Assembly (NCBI GenBank): GCA_023055505.1
Contig: JALIRH010000007.1
Span: 29,555,720-29,619,719, forward strand
DNA length: 64,000 nucleotides
Source of the DNA: Callipepla californica brunnescens
Taxonomy: Eukaryota; Chordata; Aves; Galliformes; Odontophoridae
Direction of reading: 5' to 3'
Position 1 is the first letter of the stretch. Every line of letters begins with the position of its first letter. Both the position numbers and the translations under genes were made by a program. The notes under the pieces are model-generated. The model made no database searches, had not been told where the DNA came from, and saw only the letters and a list, made by a program, of their open reading frames with translations. Positions 23,796 through 36,656 of the stretch are shown piece by piece.

Positions 23796-26124
23796 GTCAG
23801 ACCGACTCCTCATGTCAACTGGATTCAGCTCCCCATTGGCATCACAGCAGGACTAACTTCAAAAAAGATCATCTTTGGTTCACTATGTACCTGTTAATAC
23901 ATGTTAATATTGATTAATGCACTCACCCCATATGGTGTAGGCGTTCGTCTTACTCCCTATCCACCCTGGATACACATTAATCAACACTACACCGTGGTAT
24001 AGAATGTCATGTCTCATTGCTTAAACATTTTCTTACTCCCTTATGTTATTAAACTGAAGAATACTAAGTGCTCAGACAGAAGCAATAGATCAGCATAACT
24101 GGATTTGTCCTAATATACCGAAGATGAAATTGCCCAGAGGACTTTCATGGAAATTCTTTTTGGGCATAGAAAATACTTTTGAGGAGATAAATCATAAAGG
24201 ATTGTTTTCTCTATCTGCAGTGAGAAACAAAAAGACCCTTCTTTTTCTGTTCCTGTGTGTCCCTCAAACTGAAGGCGTTATTTATCTCCTTTCCCTCTCC
24301 TCTTTTTAAAAAACCCTCCATTGATTGGATTCAGAAAGACAGCGTGTCAGCTTCCCAAACTTTTGTTTCTGAAATAGCATCCTGTATGGGCTATGTACAG
24401 TTCTGTTGTATATTAGTTCAAGCCCAGTGGTGGCAGTCCTCAGTTTTCCTTGTGTTGCCAGAAGTCAAGTGTCTGCACTGAGCAGACAGCTCTGCAGTAA
24501 TCTCAGAGCCTTCTGAGGAAGATTTATTTCACCCTGGTGTTTTAAATCAACCTCTAGAGATGTTACTCCTGCTTTATTGATCAGAGGTTATTGAATCATT
24601 GTAGTTCAGCTTAGACTACACATTTCCTCTGGGAAAAGTTACACCCTGGAAGATGGAGGTGGTAATTATGCACAGAGAACAAAGCAGCGTGACAGAGCAT
24701 GACTGCAGATGTACTTGAGGCTTCAAATATATAAAAATTAATATTCATTAGAAATAAATTATAGAAAAACTGTTTTCCTAGAAACATAATATACAGAACA
24801 CTAACAAAAAGGACAAATGGGGCAGACTGCAGGTCCTTCTGCTGTGAACAGTTACTAGTGTGAATTGCTCTGCTGTAGGACATATGACTAATTCCTATCT
24901 TTATCTCATCACTAAATCAGTTTTGCTGCTGATCTTAATGTAGAACAAAGGGTTACATTACAAGAGCTGAAAGTGGCAGAAACTATATTTTAACTGATGT
25001 ATTGCTGTGCCAGTGACAATAATGGAGAAGCAAAGGAGCAGAACACAATCACTGGACGATTTGCACTGTTTTTTGCTCTCTGACAAAAGAGTGTTTTTTG
25101 ACATATGTTCTTGATATTATTGACACAACTGTATTTTGTAATACTTAAGAAATTTCTGAGCTCATTAACGACCTTGTAATTGTATGCTATGCTTTAATGT
25201 GCTTAAAATTATTGATCAAATTACTGTTGCTCATGTAGCATATGCTGTACAATTTTGTCACTTTAGCATACTTTTTGTTTGAAATCCTGTTAAATAAACC
25301 CGTGAAACCCATGCTCCTTAGTATTTTGATCTTCTAGAAGTCTGAAGATCTTTATCAGTACGCCTTGCAGATTACTGACACTATATGAATACTATGTAGA
25401 AACTGATGTTCTTACATTCACTGCTACTCTGAAATAAAGGATACAGTCAGGCCTTCTGAGCATTGCAAAGACAATAATAAGAGGAATAAGTCCAGGAGAA
25501 CTTTGATGCATGAAGGATTTTGATCCATAATTGAGAGGTCCTTTTAATTTATTTTTTATTTTATTTCTTTCTTTACTTTTGTGGGATGGTGTTTTCCAGA
25601 GTACTTACGCAGTATCTTACATTTTTAAGCAACTGAATAAACAATGAATAATCCTCCTCATCAGTGTCACTATATTCTATTGTATAAGTCTCTGGGGCAC
25701 TATAAATAAAGGTTTTCTTGTAATCATCAACAACAGATGAAGAAGAATTTCCCCACTGACATTCATGAAGTTTTCAGTAGTGTTTTGATTTGATTCACCA
25801 TGATAGCAAGTTGGTGTTTACTTGCTTGAGACATTCAAAGGCAAGCAAGTCTATTAGGTTCACAAATACCACAGGTCCCTGAGGAACCTTGCTGGACTAT
25901 TTCCACTGCTATCCAGGGTACATTTGAAACTTCGCTTGTGTTGAAGCTTGTGTCAGGACTATCTGTATGTAAGTCTATAGGATGAGAACAGGCCAATATG
26001 CTCTTGTGTCAACCCAAGATGACTGTTTAGGTTGTATGGCTTATAGACTGCTCAGGCTATTAGGCAGCATGAATTAGCACCTTTCTAGGCATTTAATGTC
26101 TCTAAACAAATACACAAGCACTCA
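23796..26124. other. Unique noncoding sequence
   Basis: No gene or assigned repeat. The interval is AT-rich; about 25090-25330 has several TTAAT/ATTGAT motifs and might be regulatory, but the sequence alone does not show this. Confidence 0.45.
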
Positions 26125-26262
26125 TCAACACATAATATGTGCAACCCCAAATTTAACTTATTCATTACAAGGTCCGCATGAAGTAATGCTGTTATCCTAA
26201 TTTTACAGGTGAGATACTGAGGCTTAGCAGCAAGATTGTTGAAGACATTTTCTTAGCATTTT
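26125..26262 (+). mobile_element. Probable MIR SINE relic
   Basis: The block TGCTGTTATCCTAATTTTACAGGTGAGATACTGAGGCTTAG, seen around 26184-26228, follows the MIR core and downstream segment (TATTATCCCCATTTTACAG, GAGGAAACTGAGGC) with scattered changes. Upstream, CATAATATGTGC near 26130 fits the MIR CTATGTGCCAGG region poorly. MIRs are rare and very old in bird genomes, so extensive decay is expected. Confidence 0.6.
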
Positions 26263-28009
26263 TATTTTCACAGAACAGGATTCTCAGCGCTAGTGAAAGT
26301 TTTGCTTATATTCATTTGAAGGGTTTTTTTAAGGATTGTCAAGGAATGATTCCTCCTTAGTAGATACATAAGATCAAACTTGTTATCCCTTTTTTGACTT
26401 CATATTAAACCAAGTGGAAAGAAGAGAAACTTATTTAGTAAAAACCAACCAACTGACCAACCAGCCATGTACTATTTCTATCAACTTAAGTGTTTCCTTT
26501 TTTGAAGATACCTCCTTGCTGAGTACTGGCTGCCTCTTGTGAGCTCCTTTGGACTTCAGGGGGAGGATGATACACGAGGTAAAGCAGTTTTCAGATGAAT
26601 AAGGTATTACGGTCTAACATCTGATGGACCTTCTAGTGGCCTACTCAACTTTGGAAAAGAGGCTTGTCGTATGGGAGTCAACTGCAGTGGGTAATGTGCT
26701 GCTACCTCAAAGCCTCTTTGAGAGTTTATGTTTTTTTTTGTGATGGCAATACGTTAATTGCATGTTAAGAAACTCACAACTACCTTAGCTTCCAGACCTG
26801 TATATCTAAATTAGCTTAAAGTAATTATTTGTTTTGACAAGCCACAGGAGCCTTTTCAGCAGTAATTCTGGTAATGGACATAACAGCCACAGCAAGAAAA
26901 GATATAATCCACCTCGGCAAATAGCGTCACTGACTTTAAGCTGGCTTCCAGTTATTTTGGTGATTGATCCTTCTCAAAAAGCCTGAGACCTGTGGATTTT
27001 TGAAAATATTGAAATTTAGCATCTAAAAGGGCAAGGGTAGATCAGAGACTCATGCTATCAGGACAAGACTCAAATCAGAGTTGACCTAATTCATCAGATG
27101 AATTTGGCATGAGCTAATGAGCTGTGCAAACATTTTGAGATCATCAATTTATTTGTAGCAAAGAGGTGCATATGGTGATTAATTTGGAACAAATGTGCAC
27201 TTTGTTTTGGTCACACCATGTACTACAGAGTAACACTTAATGAACCAATCTGCACAACAGGTCCTCCTTACAATCATTTCCTTCAGTGGAAGTCAAGTCA
27301 TATGCATATGATGGGACAGGATTTGGTGCAACCCACAGTGCGGCAGTGTTGCTTCTTGGTGACTACATTGACTTACTTCTCTCTGTACTCTAGCCGAGCT
27401 GCAGCAAGTCAGCAAAAATTCTCCACTCTTTTTCCTTTTCTCTTCAACTTCATCCAGAAAAAAAGAGTATTCTCTATCCCTTGTGCTATAGGTGCTAAGA
27501 GGCCTTCCTTTCATGCCCCTTACTGAGTAAACACAAAGGAATAAAATTCAAAGTTTCTAGATGACTAGTAATTTCTGAGCCATATTTGAAAAATTTTTCA
27601 CCTGTCTTGATTTCCTCACTGAGATATTTTTTTCTTTCCACCAGATTTTCAAATGAACACAATCTAACTTTGGAAAGTAATGAAAATGTAATTTCTCTAG
27701 GAAAATGGGTTGTAAAATTTCTCAAAGTCCCAGCTCCAAAGGTGCTGATTGCTCAGATTATTCCTGTGGTACACACAGTGACTGATGATGAAGCCCATTA
27801 TTACATTGGAATTAAATTGTGATTTGATATTTTAGGATCATCCCCACTGGTGGTTTACATAAAAGGCACCTCCAGGGTCCTACCTGTGCAGTGAGTTTGA
27901 GGTGCCATGGTTACATCTCTAGCCCATGCCCAACAGAACATAAAGTAATGCTCAGCTATTCCTACCAATTAGGCATGGTATTATTCTGTTTCCCATTGTA
28001 CGTTATTCA
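26263..28009. other. Unique noncoding sequence
   Basis: No repeat is recognised. Short plus-strand frames at 27218-27526 and 27586-27822 and their minus-strand shadows have no identifiable domain. A plus-strand frame at 27891-28094 encodes a segment (QLGMVLFCFPLYVIHDG) that could be an upstream part of the connexin-like frame described next, in a different phase. Confidence 0.4.
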
Positions 28010-28114
28010 TGATGGAATATTTTGTTTTTCAACTGTGGCACAAGCAAGAGATACTCAGAGCTCAACCAAAGGAGAAAATTGGAAAAACACTTAATTATAT
28101 CAGTCAGAGAAGGC

Positions 28115-28687
28115 ATGAGTTGCCTGAAGAAAAGAGCTGTAGATTTCCACTTTCAGAGGACATTGCTTGCCCTGTACCTTTCAAACTTGTCAGTGCAGCT
28201 GCTGATCCAAGCAGTATTTCTGACAATTCTCATCAGAATTGTCCTGCCCAAAGTCAGTGGCCTGCCTATATCATGCAGCAATCCACACTGCCCATCCTCT
28301 TACATCTACTTGGTCATGGGTTTGATAGGAAATAGAATACATTTATACACTTGCTATTTTTTTGTCATGATTGTCATTATTGTTTGCACTGTTTCTTTGC
28401 TATACAGTATTAAACACTATGATCTGGGGTGCTCAACTCAATCTGAAATCCTGCACTGTGGAAAACTTGCTGCTGGTTCCATGATACATTCACAGGTAGA
28501 TGCATTTCCACGAATTACACCTGAGCAGATAAGCAAAAAAAGTCATTTATTTTCCCTCTATCTTTTGGAAATTATTTTCTTCTTTTGTTATAACGTAATG
28601 GAAAAATCTCAGTTTTCAAACCAGATTGACATGTCCCTTGAAATCACCTCTATTTTCATTTACATTTCTGTTGAAATATGTTATTGA
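28115..28687 (+). pseudogene. Long open frame with a weak connexin-like pattern (tentative)
   Basis: This is the longest non-repeat open frame in the window: 190 codons from the first ATG, open back to 28013. It encodes a hydrophobic segment (about residues 21-49) starting LLALYLSNL and containing QAVF, then a loop with CSNPHCP, then a second long hydrophobic segment (CYFFVMIVIIVCTVSLL). Connexins show LLxTYVxH...EVxF in the third membrane helix, then C-x4-C-P in the second extracellular loop, then the fourth helix, so spacing and order agree. Against this, the third loop cysteine and the RPTEK motif are absent. The possible second-helix part (27940-28013) is in another reading frame, and no first extracellular loop is visible. 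It may be a decayed gap-junction gene, another four-pass membrane protein, or chance. No splice or promoter evidence was seen. Confidence 0.3.
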
Positions 28688-31665
28688 ATAAATATTGAGA
28701 TCCGTGTATAATTTCACCTACAGTTTTACTTTTTTTTATTCCTCATTACAGTGATGGGAGAACTGGCAGCTACCACTCTATATCCAGATGTTGTGTCTAA
28801 TCACTGGGTCAAGCTGTTGATGACTCAGAGCTGCTGAGTTCCCTCTGCCAGAAAAAGGCACTGAAACCCTCAGGCTGAGCAGGGTAGGAAAAAAAGTATT
28901 TTGAATTTTAGAGACTGGAATCAAATACACCTTGACAAGCAAAGATTCAGCTCAGATCTTAATCTTGCAACACTCCCACAGTTCATCTAAGGAGAAGAAG
29001 AGTGAAAACTAACCTAGGAGTCAGAACATTATAAATATTCAGAGTGTTGTTATGAGTATACTACAAAAAAAGCTAAAAAAAAATTAAATAGGAGAATGGA
29101 AGAGATAAGTTATGGAATCCTTAAAGCAGTTGTGTCGAAAATATTCATTAGAAAAGAATGTTGTGTTATTTGCAAATACTGTGAAGGGAGTCTAGATAGT
29201 TTCTGACAGGGAAATCAATGGTAGCTGATCCTACTCATACATATACATATTGCTGGTCTGCTCAGTTTCTAGTTTCTTTAGAAACTCTTTCTGGAAAATA
29301 GGAAAGCACATGGCAGCCATTTTGGATTTCTGGTTGCCTAAGATGGTCTAAATATTCCCTTTAGGAAACAGAATTGTGACCAGATACCAGAACAGATTCC
29401 TGACTGTTCTGGAAAGGAGGTGAGAGAAAGGAGCCTGCAGCATAAACACTTACTAGTAAGCAATTAATGGCCTGATCAACAAAGCAGACTCTAAAGGACG
29501 TAGTCTGATACAAACTTCCATGAACTTTCTGTCATGTAAACCTGGCTCTTGTGGGAACAACAATACAAAATGTTTCATAGGTATTTTTAGGCATAAATTT
29601 TCAATGGTTCTAAATATCAGCCAATTTCACTGACTACTATTAGCTTAAAAAAAAAAAAAAGAGATTTTTGGTGTTGGCTTTTAAATATAAATTCATAATG
29701 TTTTCGAAGAGAAAGCAAAACATGGCAAGATCAGCAACAGCAAGTCTGGAAATGTTCTGAATTGTTGCAGCAGCAAAGACATTATATGCTTTAGCATAGG
29801 CCCATATTGGGCTACTATCCTCCATGCTTTTGTCATGATTTTTTTCCCACAGTTTAAATTAAAACTACTGACAGGTTGATTTCTGGTAGAGTAAGAGTGG
29901 CATAAAGTCTTTTTTTTTTTTTTTTTTTTGATTGAGAGAACATATACCCTGTGCAATATGGCTTTTTAATGTTATTTTGATTTAGTTGTGATATATGTAA
30001 GTAAAGCAAGAAATATCAACGTACATCCAATAGTCACATAGGAGAGCCTACTCATGTTTAAGAAATCAGTCTGGTTCTCATAACAAAACCACAAGTCTGT
30101 GAATATTTTTTGTTGTAAATTTTACAGCGATGTGAGATCTGCTCTCTATATACAATGCAGCACTCTTTGTACTGACAAAGTGGAAATGACATTTATCCAA
30201 ATACACTGGCTCAATGAACCTTGGTTTTGATGACCTTATGCCTTTTTAGTCTTCTGGCTTAACTGTGTTACTTTTATTGGTGGCTTTAAAGCAGTTAAAT
30301 GTAGTCTGAAAGCCTTTTCTTATTTCCTGCTTTTTTTCTTTTTTTTTTTCTTCCTCTTTTCTCATTGTGGAAAAAATACTGACTGTGTCAAGGACAAACA
30401 GTTGGGTTATGGATTTTTTCTTTGCTATTACTATATTTATTACAAAGCAGCCCAGAAGACATTTTAATTCTCTTGATTGTTTAAAGAGGCTTGGTGAAAA
30501 CATGACATCTCAGATGTGGAGATAGGTATAATTGAGTGCAAAAGTCTGTTTGCCAGGACTCTATTACAGTAAGAACCTAAGGAATTCTACAAAAAGGATG
30601 GGGTCAGGAAGGGTTTAGTGGAATCTGATAGGAGGCCCCATAGAAATATCCAGTTGAAACTATAGCCAGTTATTCTGTGCTGAATATTATGCCCTGATGA
30701 AAATAATATACCTGAGTTTAATCTTTCATTCTGAGTAAAGATTTGTAGTATAATGACCTGATTTAGCTGAAAAAAGGAAAGAATAACTAAGTCTGACAGC
30801 TGTGAACAGAAGGGGGATTAATCTCAAAAGTTGCTATTCTTTGTTTCCCATCCTTTCATTATTATGCAAGCAGAGCAATGAGTTAGTTGCTCAGAGTCAG
30901 CTCCAATTGCATTGCTCTGAGGAAGGGGGAAGCATGAAGGAGAGAGATTTTCCTTTACTTGCAGACAGAGGAACTGACAAGAGAACTGAGGGAAATGGAG
31001 CCAGTCAGTCCATCTCTGTCTGCCTGGAGCTTAGGGCAGAAGTGGGCTAACAGTGTTGTGCTTTAGGCACAGTAAGGGCAACTGCAGGTAGGTACAACAG
31101 GGTGGCACGTCTTACAAGGTGCAGTAATCCCACTGAATGCAGAATCTTATGCTTTTCAGTCTTAAATTTGACCTCCTGAATGTCTGGCTAAAGGAGAGAC
31201 TGTTGCAGTATACATCAGAGTGTTGACTGCTCTTCTGATCTCTCTGACAATACTTCTTGGCATATAACATGAAGCCAGCTTTCATTCATCCTGTGAACAT
31301 TTGCAGCAACCAGCTTACTGCCATCCACTGTGCACCGCTAAATTTTGGTGGTTGCTGCAAAGCACACTGCTGTGCTTTGCAACGCAGTGTGTCTAATCAA
31401 TCCATCTGACCAGAGTTGCACTTGACAGTGCCGCAACATACCTTGCATGTTTTATACCAGCTATTAGAGCTAATACTTTTAGTAATTGCATTCTCAATGA
31501 TCATCACATTAAAGTAGCAAGAGACATAAAGTCTAGAATGAAAGCATTCTGTAACTATGTTAGAAGCAAGAGAAAGACCGAGGACAAAACTGGATTCACT
31601 ATTAAATGAATAACAAATAAGCTAACCAAAAATGAGGTTGAAAATCTTGACATATTTTGTCTGTA
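28688..31665. other. Unique noncoding sequence with poly-A/T runs and a hairpin
   Basis: No gene is supported. Poly-A at 29647-29660 and poly-T at about 29909-29929 are present. A perfect hairpin with an 11-bp stem (TGCAAAGCACA / TGTGCTTTGCA) and loop CTGC lies at 31356-31381. Its stem is too short for a typical microRNA precursor. Confidence 0.5.
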
Positions 31666-31898
<233 letters not shown>

Positions 31899-32569
31899 TA
31901 TTTTTGTATTATCAGTCTTCACTAGAATGGTCATCTCCACTTACAAATTTAACAAAGTTTACCTTATAAGCAGAAAGTAGGAAAGAGGTATGCCAACTAG
32001 AGAGTATTTAGATATCGGATGTTTTCAGGGAGAAAACTGGTTTAATGTTTTCGGAAATTCACTGTAATGTGAAGCCTGGAGGAAGAAATCTTAGAGTTAA
32101 TAGTGATTTTCTTTTATAAGTCTTGTAGCATGGGCTGGTTTCAAGAAGAGTGGAAAGGAAAAAGCATATATCTGCCTTTGGAAAGGGATGACAGGAAAAC
32201 CTAAGAATCCTACATTGGCTCATTTACATTTGATTTCTGAACTAAAGTTGGTACAAATATTCAAAGCATTGGTAAACACATGGAATATAACAAGGGAAGA
32301 AGTTAGAAATAATCATAGATTTGCCAAGAACGGATTAAGTCAATCATCTAATTTCTTTCTGTAACTAAATAATACTCATGGTCATTAAAGAAACGGGAAA
32401 TGACATAGTGTTTTCTCCAGATAATTGATATTGTCTCTCATCACATCTTATGAACTAGCTAAGGATATATTCTATAGATTTAATTATCATAAGACCAGAG
32501 TGAAACTATTTGGAAGACTATGTTTAGAAAACAGATACTAAAACATCACTACAGTCGGACAGGTGTTAC
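31899..32569. other. Unique noncoding sequence, possibly diverged CR1 near its end
   Basis: No gene is recognised. The last 100 bases may be the eroded upstream part of the adjacent CR1. Confidence 0.4.
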
Positions 32570-33295
32570 GCTTTTCAATATTTTCATGAATTTTTGGATG
32601 ATGCCAATATTTACGGAGCATACTGCATGACAGAATTACATTTCAATGTACAGTTGAACAGTTAAAGATGCAGTGTAAGACAGCACTATGCAGTTTAACA
32701 AGAAGATATTTCTGACAGGAAGCTTAGACAGAACTTTTGGGTCAAAGTGAATCACAAATCGAACTGGATTAAAAAAAGTGATTTTGTTATGAGAGAATAG
32801 GATTAGTGTATGTGAAATAAGTGTATGTGAAATATTTTTCTCCTCTTTATAAGTCCTTAGTTAAAGGCTCACTAGTATTATTACATCCAGTTTTGGGTAC
32901 TAGCTTTTGAGAAAGATGTGGCTCAGCTGTAGACATTGCTGAAAACAACAAGTAGGAAAGAAAATGTGACTGAAGTGGAAAGGCTTGAGAAAATGAGGTC
33001 AGTTAAACAGAGAAAGGAGAATACTGGAGGAAAACATAAGAGATTTGTACGATTTAGAGGCGTGAGAAAACTGTTGTCTTCATGTTCTATTGGTAGAACA
33101 AGAGATAACAGGATTTAATTGGAATAAAGAAGAGTTACTGTTGAAAGACGGGAATGATGTTAGGAGAGTGAAGACAGGAAAACCATAGCAAAAGCTGTGA
33201 AAGGTTGTGGGATCTCAACCTGAGAAACAATTCAGTCAGCTATGACTTGGGAACAACTCAGTGGGAAGAAAAATTAAAGATATTACAGAGGTGAC
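32570..33295 (+). mobile_element. Ancient CR1 LINE, reverse-transcriptase end and 3' region
   Basis: A colinear series of CR1 landmarks is visible. These are TTTTGGATGATGCC near 32593, GTGAATCACAAATCGAACTGG near 32748, TGATTTTGTTATGAGAGAA, TACATCCAGTTTTGGGTACT near 32882, GAGAAAGATGTGG, GGTAGAACAAGAGATAACAGG near 33091, AGACGGGAATGATGTTAGGA and GTTGTGGGATCTCAACC near 33203. The order is that of amniote CR1 from the end of the polymerase frame into the 3' untranslated part. Divergence is high and the frame is broken throughout. A short direct repeat GTGTATGTGAAATA occurs twice at about 32806-32834. Confidence 0.85.
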
Positions 33296-34464
33296 TTCCA
33301 GTACTGTTTTCTACACTTTTTTTTTTTTTTTTTTTGCTAATTTAATTATTGTTTTCCTTTTAAGATGAAGTTCATCCCTCCAGAGTGACTGTGAAGTGAA
33401 ATACATTCTTCAGGAGAATAAAAGCTCAGACATGTTCCTGTGACCATTTGCAAGCTCAAAATATACTTTTTTGCACCCTGTGTGAACCTGTGGTGCTGGA
33501 AATATCTAGGAGGTAGTTCTCAAAATGTTCCTACAGTATCTGTAAAATCATAACAAAACTGTTGAATTATGTTTTATATGAGAGACAGTTCTCTCTGAGT
33601 TAGAAGTTAACCTTAAATTTTTCAAAAAAGTTCACTCTCAAAAATTCTCAGGCTTTGTTTCATTTTGTGACACACAGTTGCTTTAAACTGGGGTGTTTAG
33701 TAGGATGGTTTTTGGAATTGTTTGCCACTTGTGTAAATTCTGGCTTTTGCTCACTCTGTTTCACAAAACCTCAATTGTCCTCACTGTAACCTTATTATAC
33801 TTACTGTTGGAGGCTATGAATACATTAGCACCCAATCTATGACCCCAAAGGTTTTCTTGTTAATAAGTTTTCGTGTTAAACTTCAGGGTTGCAAGGTCAA
33901 GTTCCAAACACTTGGGAGTATTTCTGTTTCATCAGAAGACTCTGAGCTCCATTATTAGGATTGTTGATATTGGACTGTACTTGCAATCAAAACTGAATAA
34001 TTAAGAAAAGCAGCAGAGGTTCAAAATGATTGCCAGTTGTAATTATGAACCAGTATCAACAATCCTGGAGCCTACTGGCTCCATCTGTTTTAGGTGTTTT
34101 GTTTTCCTGCTCGCTACAGCTATACCGCCCCTATTTCTTCTTCTCACCTCATCTCACTCAGCTCTGGACAACTTCCACTTGCTGCTGGATTCCCACTGCA
34201 AAGTCTAGGGCAGAACTGTTTTTAGGAAGTTGTATTCTATTACAAGCATTTTCTCCCATGTGGGGACTTTGTCATCTCACTGAAGGAAACATCAAGTGGT
34301 CAATTGAATTGATTAAAATTTTTTATTATTTTTTATTAAACTGATAGCTGGAAAAAAGAACATCATCTCTTGTATACAATTGGTAACATCTTTTATAATC
34401 TTTCATGAAATACCTAACAGTACTACTTGATGTCAAGAAGTAACTGAACACCAGGTAGAGCATA
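33296..34464. other. Unique noncoding sequence
   Basis: It contains a poly-T run at about 33317-33336. No gene or repeat family is recognised. Confidence 0.5.
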
Positions 34465-35160
34465 ATTATAGAATCACAGAATAGTTTGGGTAGGAAGGGT
34501 TCTTCCAGATCATTTGGTTCCAATCCTCTAGTGTGGGCAAGAACATCTTCCACTAGTCCAGGTTGCCAGGGTCCATCCAGCCTGGCCTTGAAAACTCCCA
34601 AAGATGGGCATCCAAAGCTTTCCTGGTCAACTTGCTCCCGTGCCTTATCACCCTCACAGTGAATAATTTATTGTACCTAATGTACTACTCTCTTCTATTT
34701 TAAAACCATTACCCTATGTCCTATCTCTACACCCTGTGATAAAGAGGTTTTTTTTCCATCTCTCCTGTAGGCCACCTTTAAGTACTGCACAACTACTATA
34801 AGTTGTCCTTGGAGCCTTCTCTGGGTCGATTTTTCAGTCTTTTTTTTTTCCTGGAGAGCTGTTGCCGCTCTCTGATTATTTTTGCAGCCATCCTCTGGGC
34901 CCACTCCAACAGGTTATGTGCTGGGGGACCCAGTGCTGAGCACCATGCAGATATCCAGGTGAGATCTCATGATAGCAGAGTAGAAGGGGACATGCACCTA
35001 CTTTGCCCGACTTGCCATTCCTCTTTGGTGCAGCTCAGCTCATGTTGAAATCTTCAACCAACAGTACTCTCAGATCCTTCTCTGCAGGGCTACTCTCTAT
35101 CAACTCATTGCCCAGCCTTTATTCATGTTTGTGATCACCCCAATTCAGGTGCATATATGT
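34465..35160 (-). mobile_element. CR1 LINE fragment, reverse, about 0.7 kb
   Basis: On the plus strand it opens with ATAGAATCACAGAATAGTTTGGG, the complement of the CR1 3' end. It runs through TCCATCCAGCCTGGCCTTGAA, TTTTAAAACCATTACCC, CCTGTAGGCCACCTTTAAG, CTGGGCCCACTCCAACAGG, CAGGTGAGATCTCATGATAGCAGAGTAGA and CTCTGCAGGGCTACTCTC to about 35155. This is a typical avian CR1, moderately diverged, 5'-truncated within the end of the polymerase region. Several open frames across it are not genes. Confidence 0.95.
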
Positions 35161-36465
35161 GTAAGCAGACTTCACAAGCTGGGTTGTATTTAGTGAATGC
35201 AATCCTTTGTGTTTCAGCTCTGCCATCTTCCTGTTGTGTAAACAGAAATTAATACAGTACTTTCCTACATTCCTCTCTGTTTTCCCTTTCCCCCCTTTCT
35301 TCCTTATATGTTATGAATTTGAGCATTATTCTTAAAAGTCACAATATTAAAGAAGTGGCCTAATAATTTTTAATTACATAATAGAGACTAATTTATGATA
35401 TGTGTTCTAAGATACTTCGTATTCAAATATTTGCATAGTGGAGTACTTTCTTTAGCATGTACTTTTGTGAGAAGTCAAAAAGAGTGTACTGTGCTTGTGA
35501 ACACGCTGTTTTCTTTGTGCACTCTTTATATTTGATGTGATAGGGAAAGAAACAACAATAATGAGATTAGATTTGATTATTTCACATAAATGATGAAAAG
35601 GAGCTCACATACTTTCAAAATAAAACTGATTGAAATTCATTCTAGTTGGTTCCCATTAATCTTAATTGTAACTCCATATTTCAGTTTAATAGCCCAGTAA
35701 ATTTTAGGAAGCTGTGCTATTGTTCTTATGTACTTGGTTAATTTTGAGCTCACAAAGTTTTTCTGACTATGTGTCTGGAAAGGAATACCAACATTTTTAT
35801 TTTCTGTATGGGTGTTTATATGCTAAGCAGCGCTGCCTTTATTCAAAGCAGCCTGAGAAAATGCAGAAAGTTATATTTAAAAGCAGATTTTGTTATTGAG
35901 ATAAATTTGTCTTTTAAAAGAAAAGTAAATTTTGCTGACCACTAGGAAGAGGGAACTGGCAAAACAAACCAAGTACAGCACATGCATTAAAAACAAAAAC
36001 AAAAACAAACAAACAAACAAACAAAAAGAACTGCTCTATTTTTTACCATCCAAAAGGAAAATCTGGATTCATAACATAGTACCTAGGAGGACAAAAGTCT
36101 CAACCTTCCTGTACTTGGTGACTTCAAGAAGAGCTGAGTGCTTTCCACACCTTGCTGGACTGAATCCTCTGTAAATTTGCTCATGATTAATACGAGATAT
36201 GAATATCTATTAAACGTTACGGTAGGTTGATAACACACAGACATATCACACATTTATTAAAAGAAACTGTTCAGTCACGGTCTGAACAGGAGAGTAAGAG
36301 AGCAGCACAACTGCACTTAGATTGATGATACTTCTAAAAATTGTCCAAGCATGTGTGCAAGAACCTGTCAAAATAAGAGCTTAATAAATGAGAAAGTGAA
36401 GGACAGGTAACTTTCCCAATATACAAAAGCTGTGCACATGCATGTGTATGCTTCATTTATTCCTC
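35161..36465. other. Unique noncoding sequence with (AAAC)n
   Basis: A (AAAC)n/(AAAAAC)n stretch occurs at about 35990-36027. Otherwise no gene or element is recognised. Confidence 0.5.
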
Positions 36466-36656
36466 GCTCTCTTGCAGGTAAACAGTGCAAAAAGAGCAGT
36501 TTTGCCATTTTCGAGCAAACTTGTCTTGAAAAGAAATCTGCCAAGTCAGATACTGCTGAGGCTACAGATCCACGCAACAAGGTTTCACTGAAGACTGCTT
36601 TCATATCACTAAATTTCCACCAAGTTCAGTGCAGTGGTTCTTGTCTGTTGCTCTGA
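36466..36656 (+). other. Exon-like open segment (unproven)
   Basis: A good splice-acceptor-like stretch (CTCGCTCTCTTGCAG ending at 36477) precedes about 60 open codons that end at a TGA near 36656. The peptide is lysine- and serine-rich with no domain I recognise. No donor site, partner exon or homology is visible, so this may be chance. Confidence 0.12.

Noticed and set aside
34326..35048. Several frames on both strands
   Set aside because: All lie within the reverse CR1 and do not match an intact polymerase frame.
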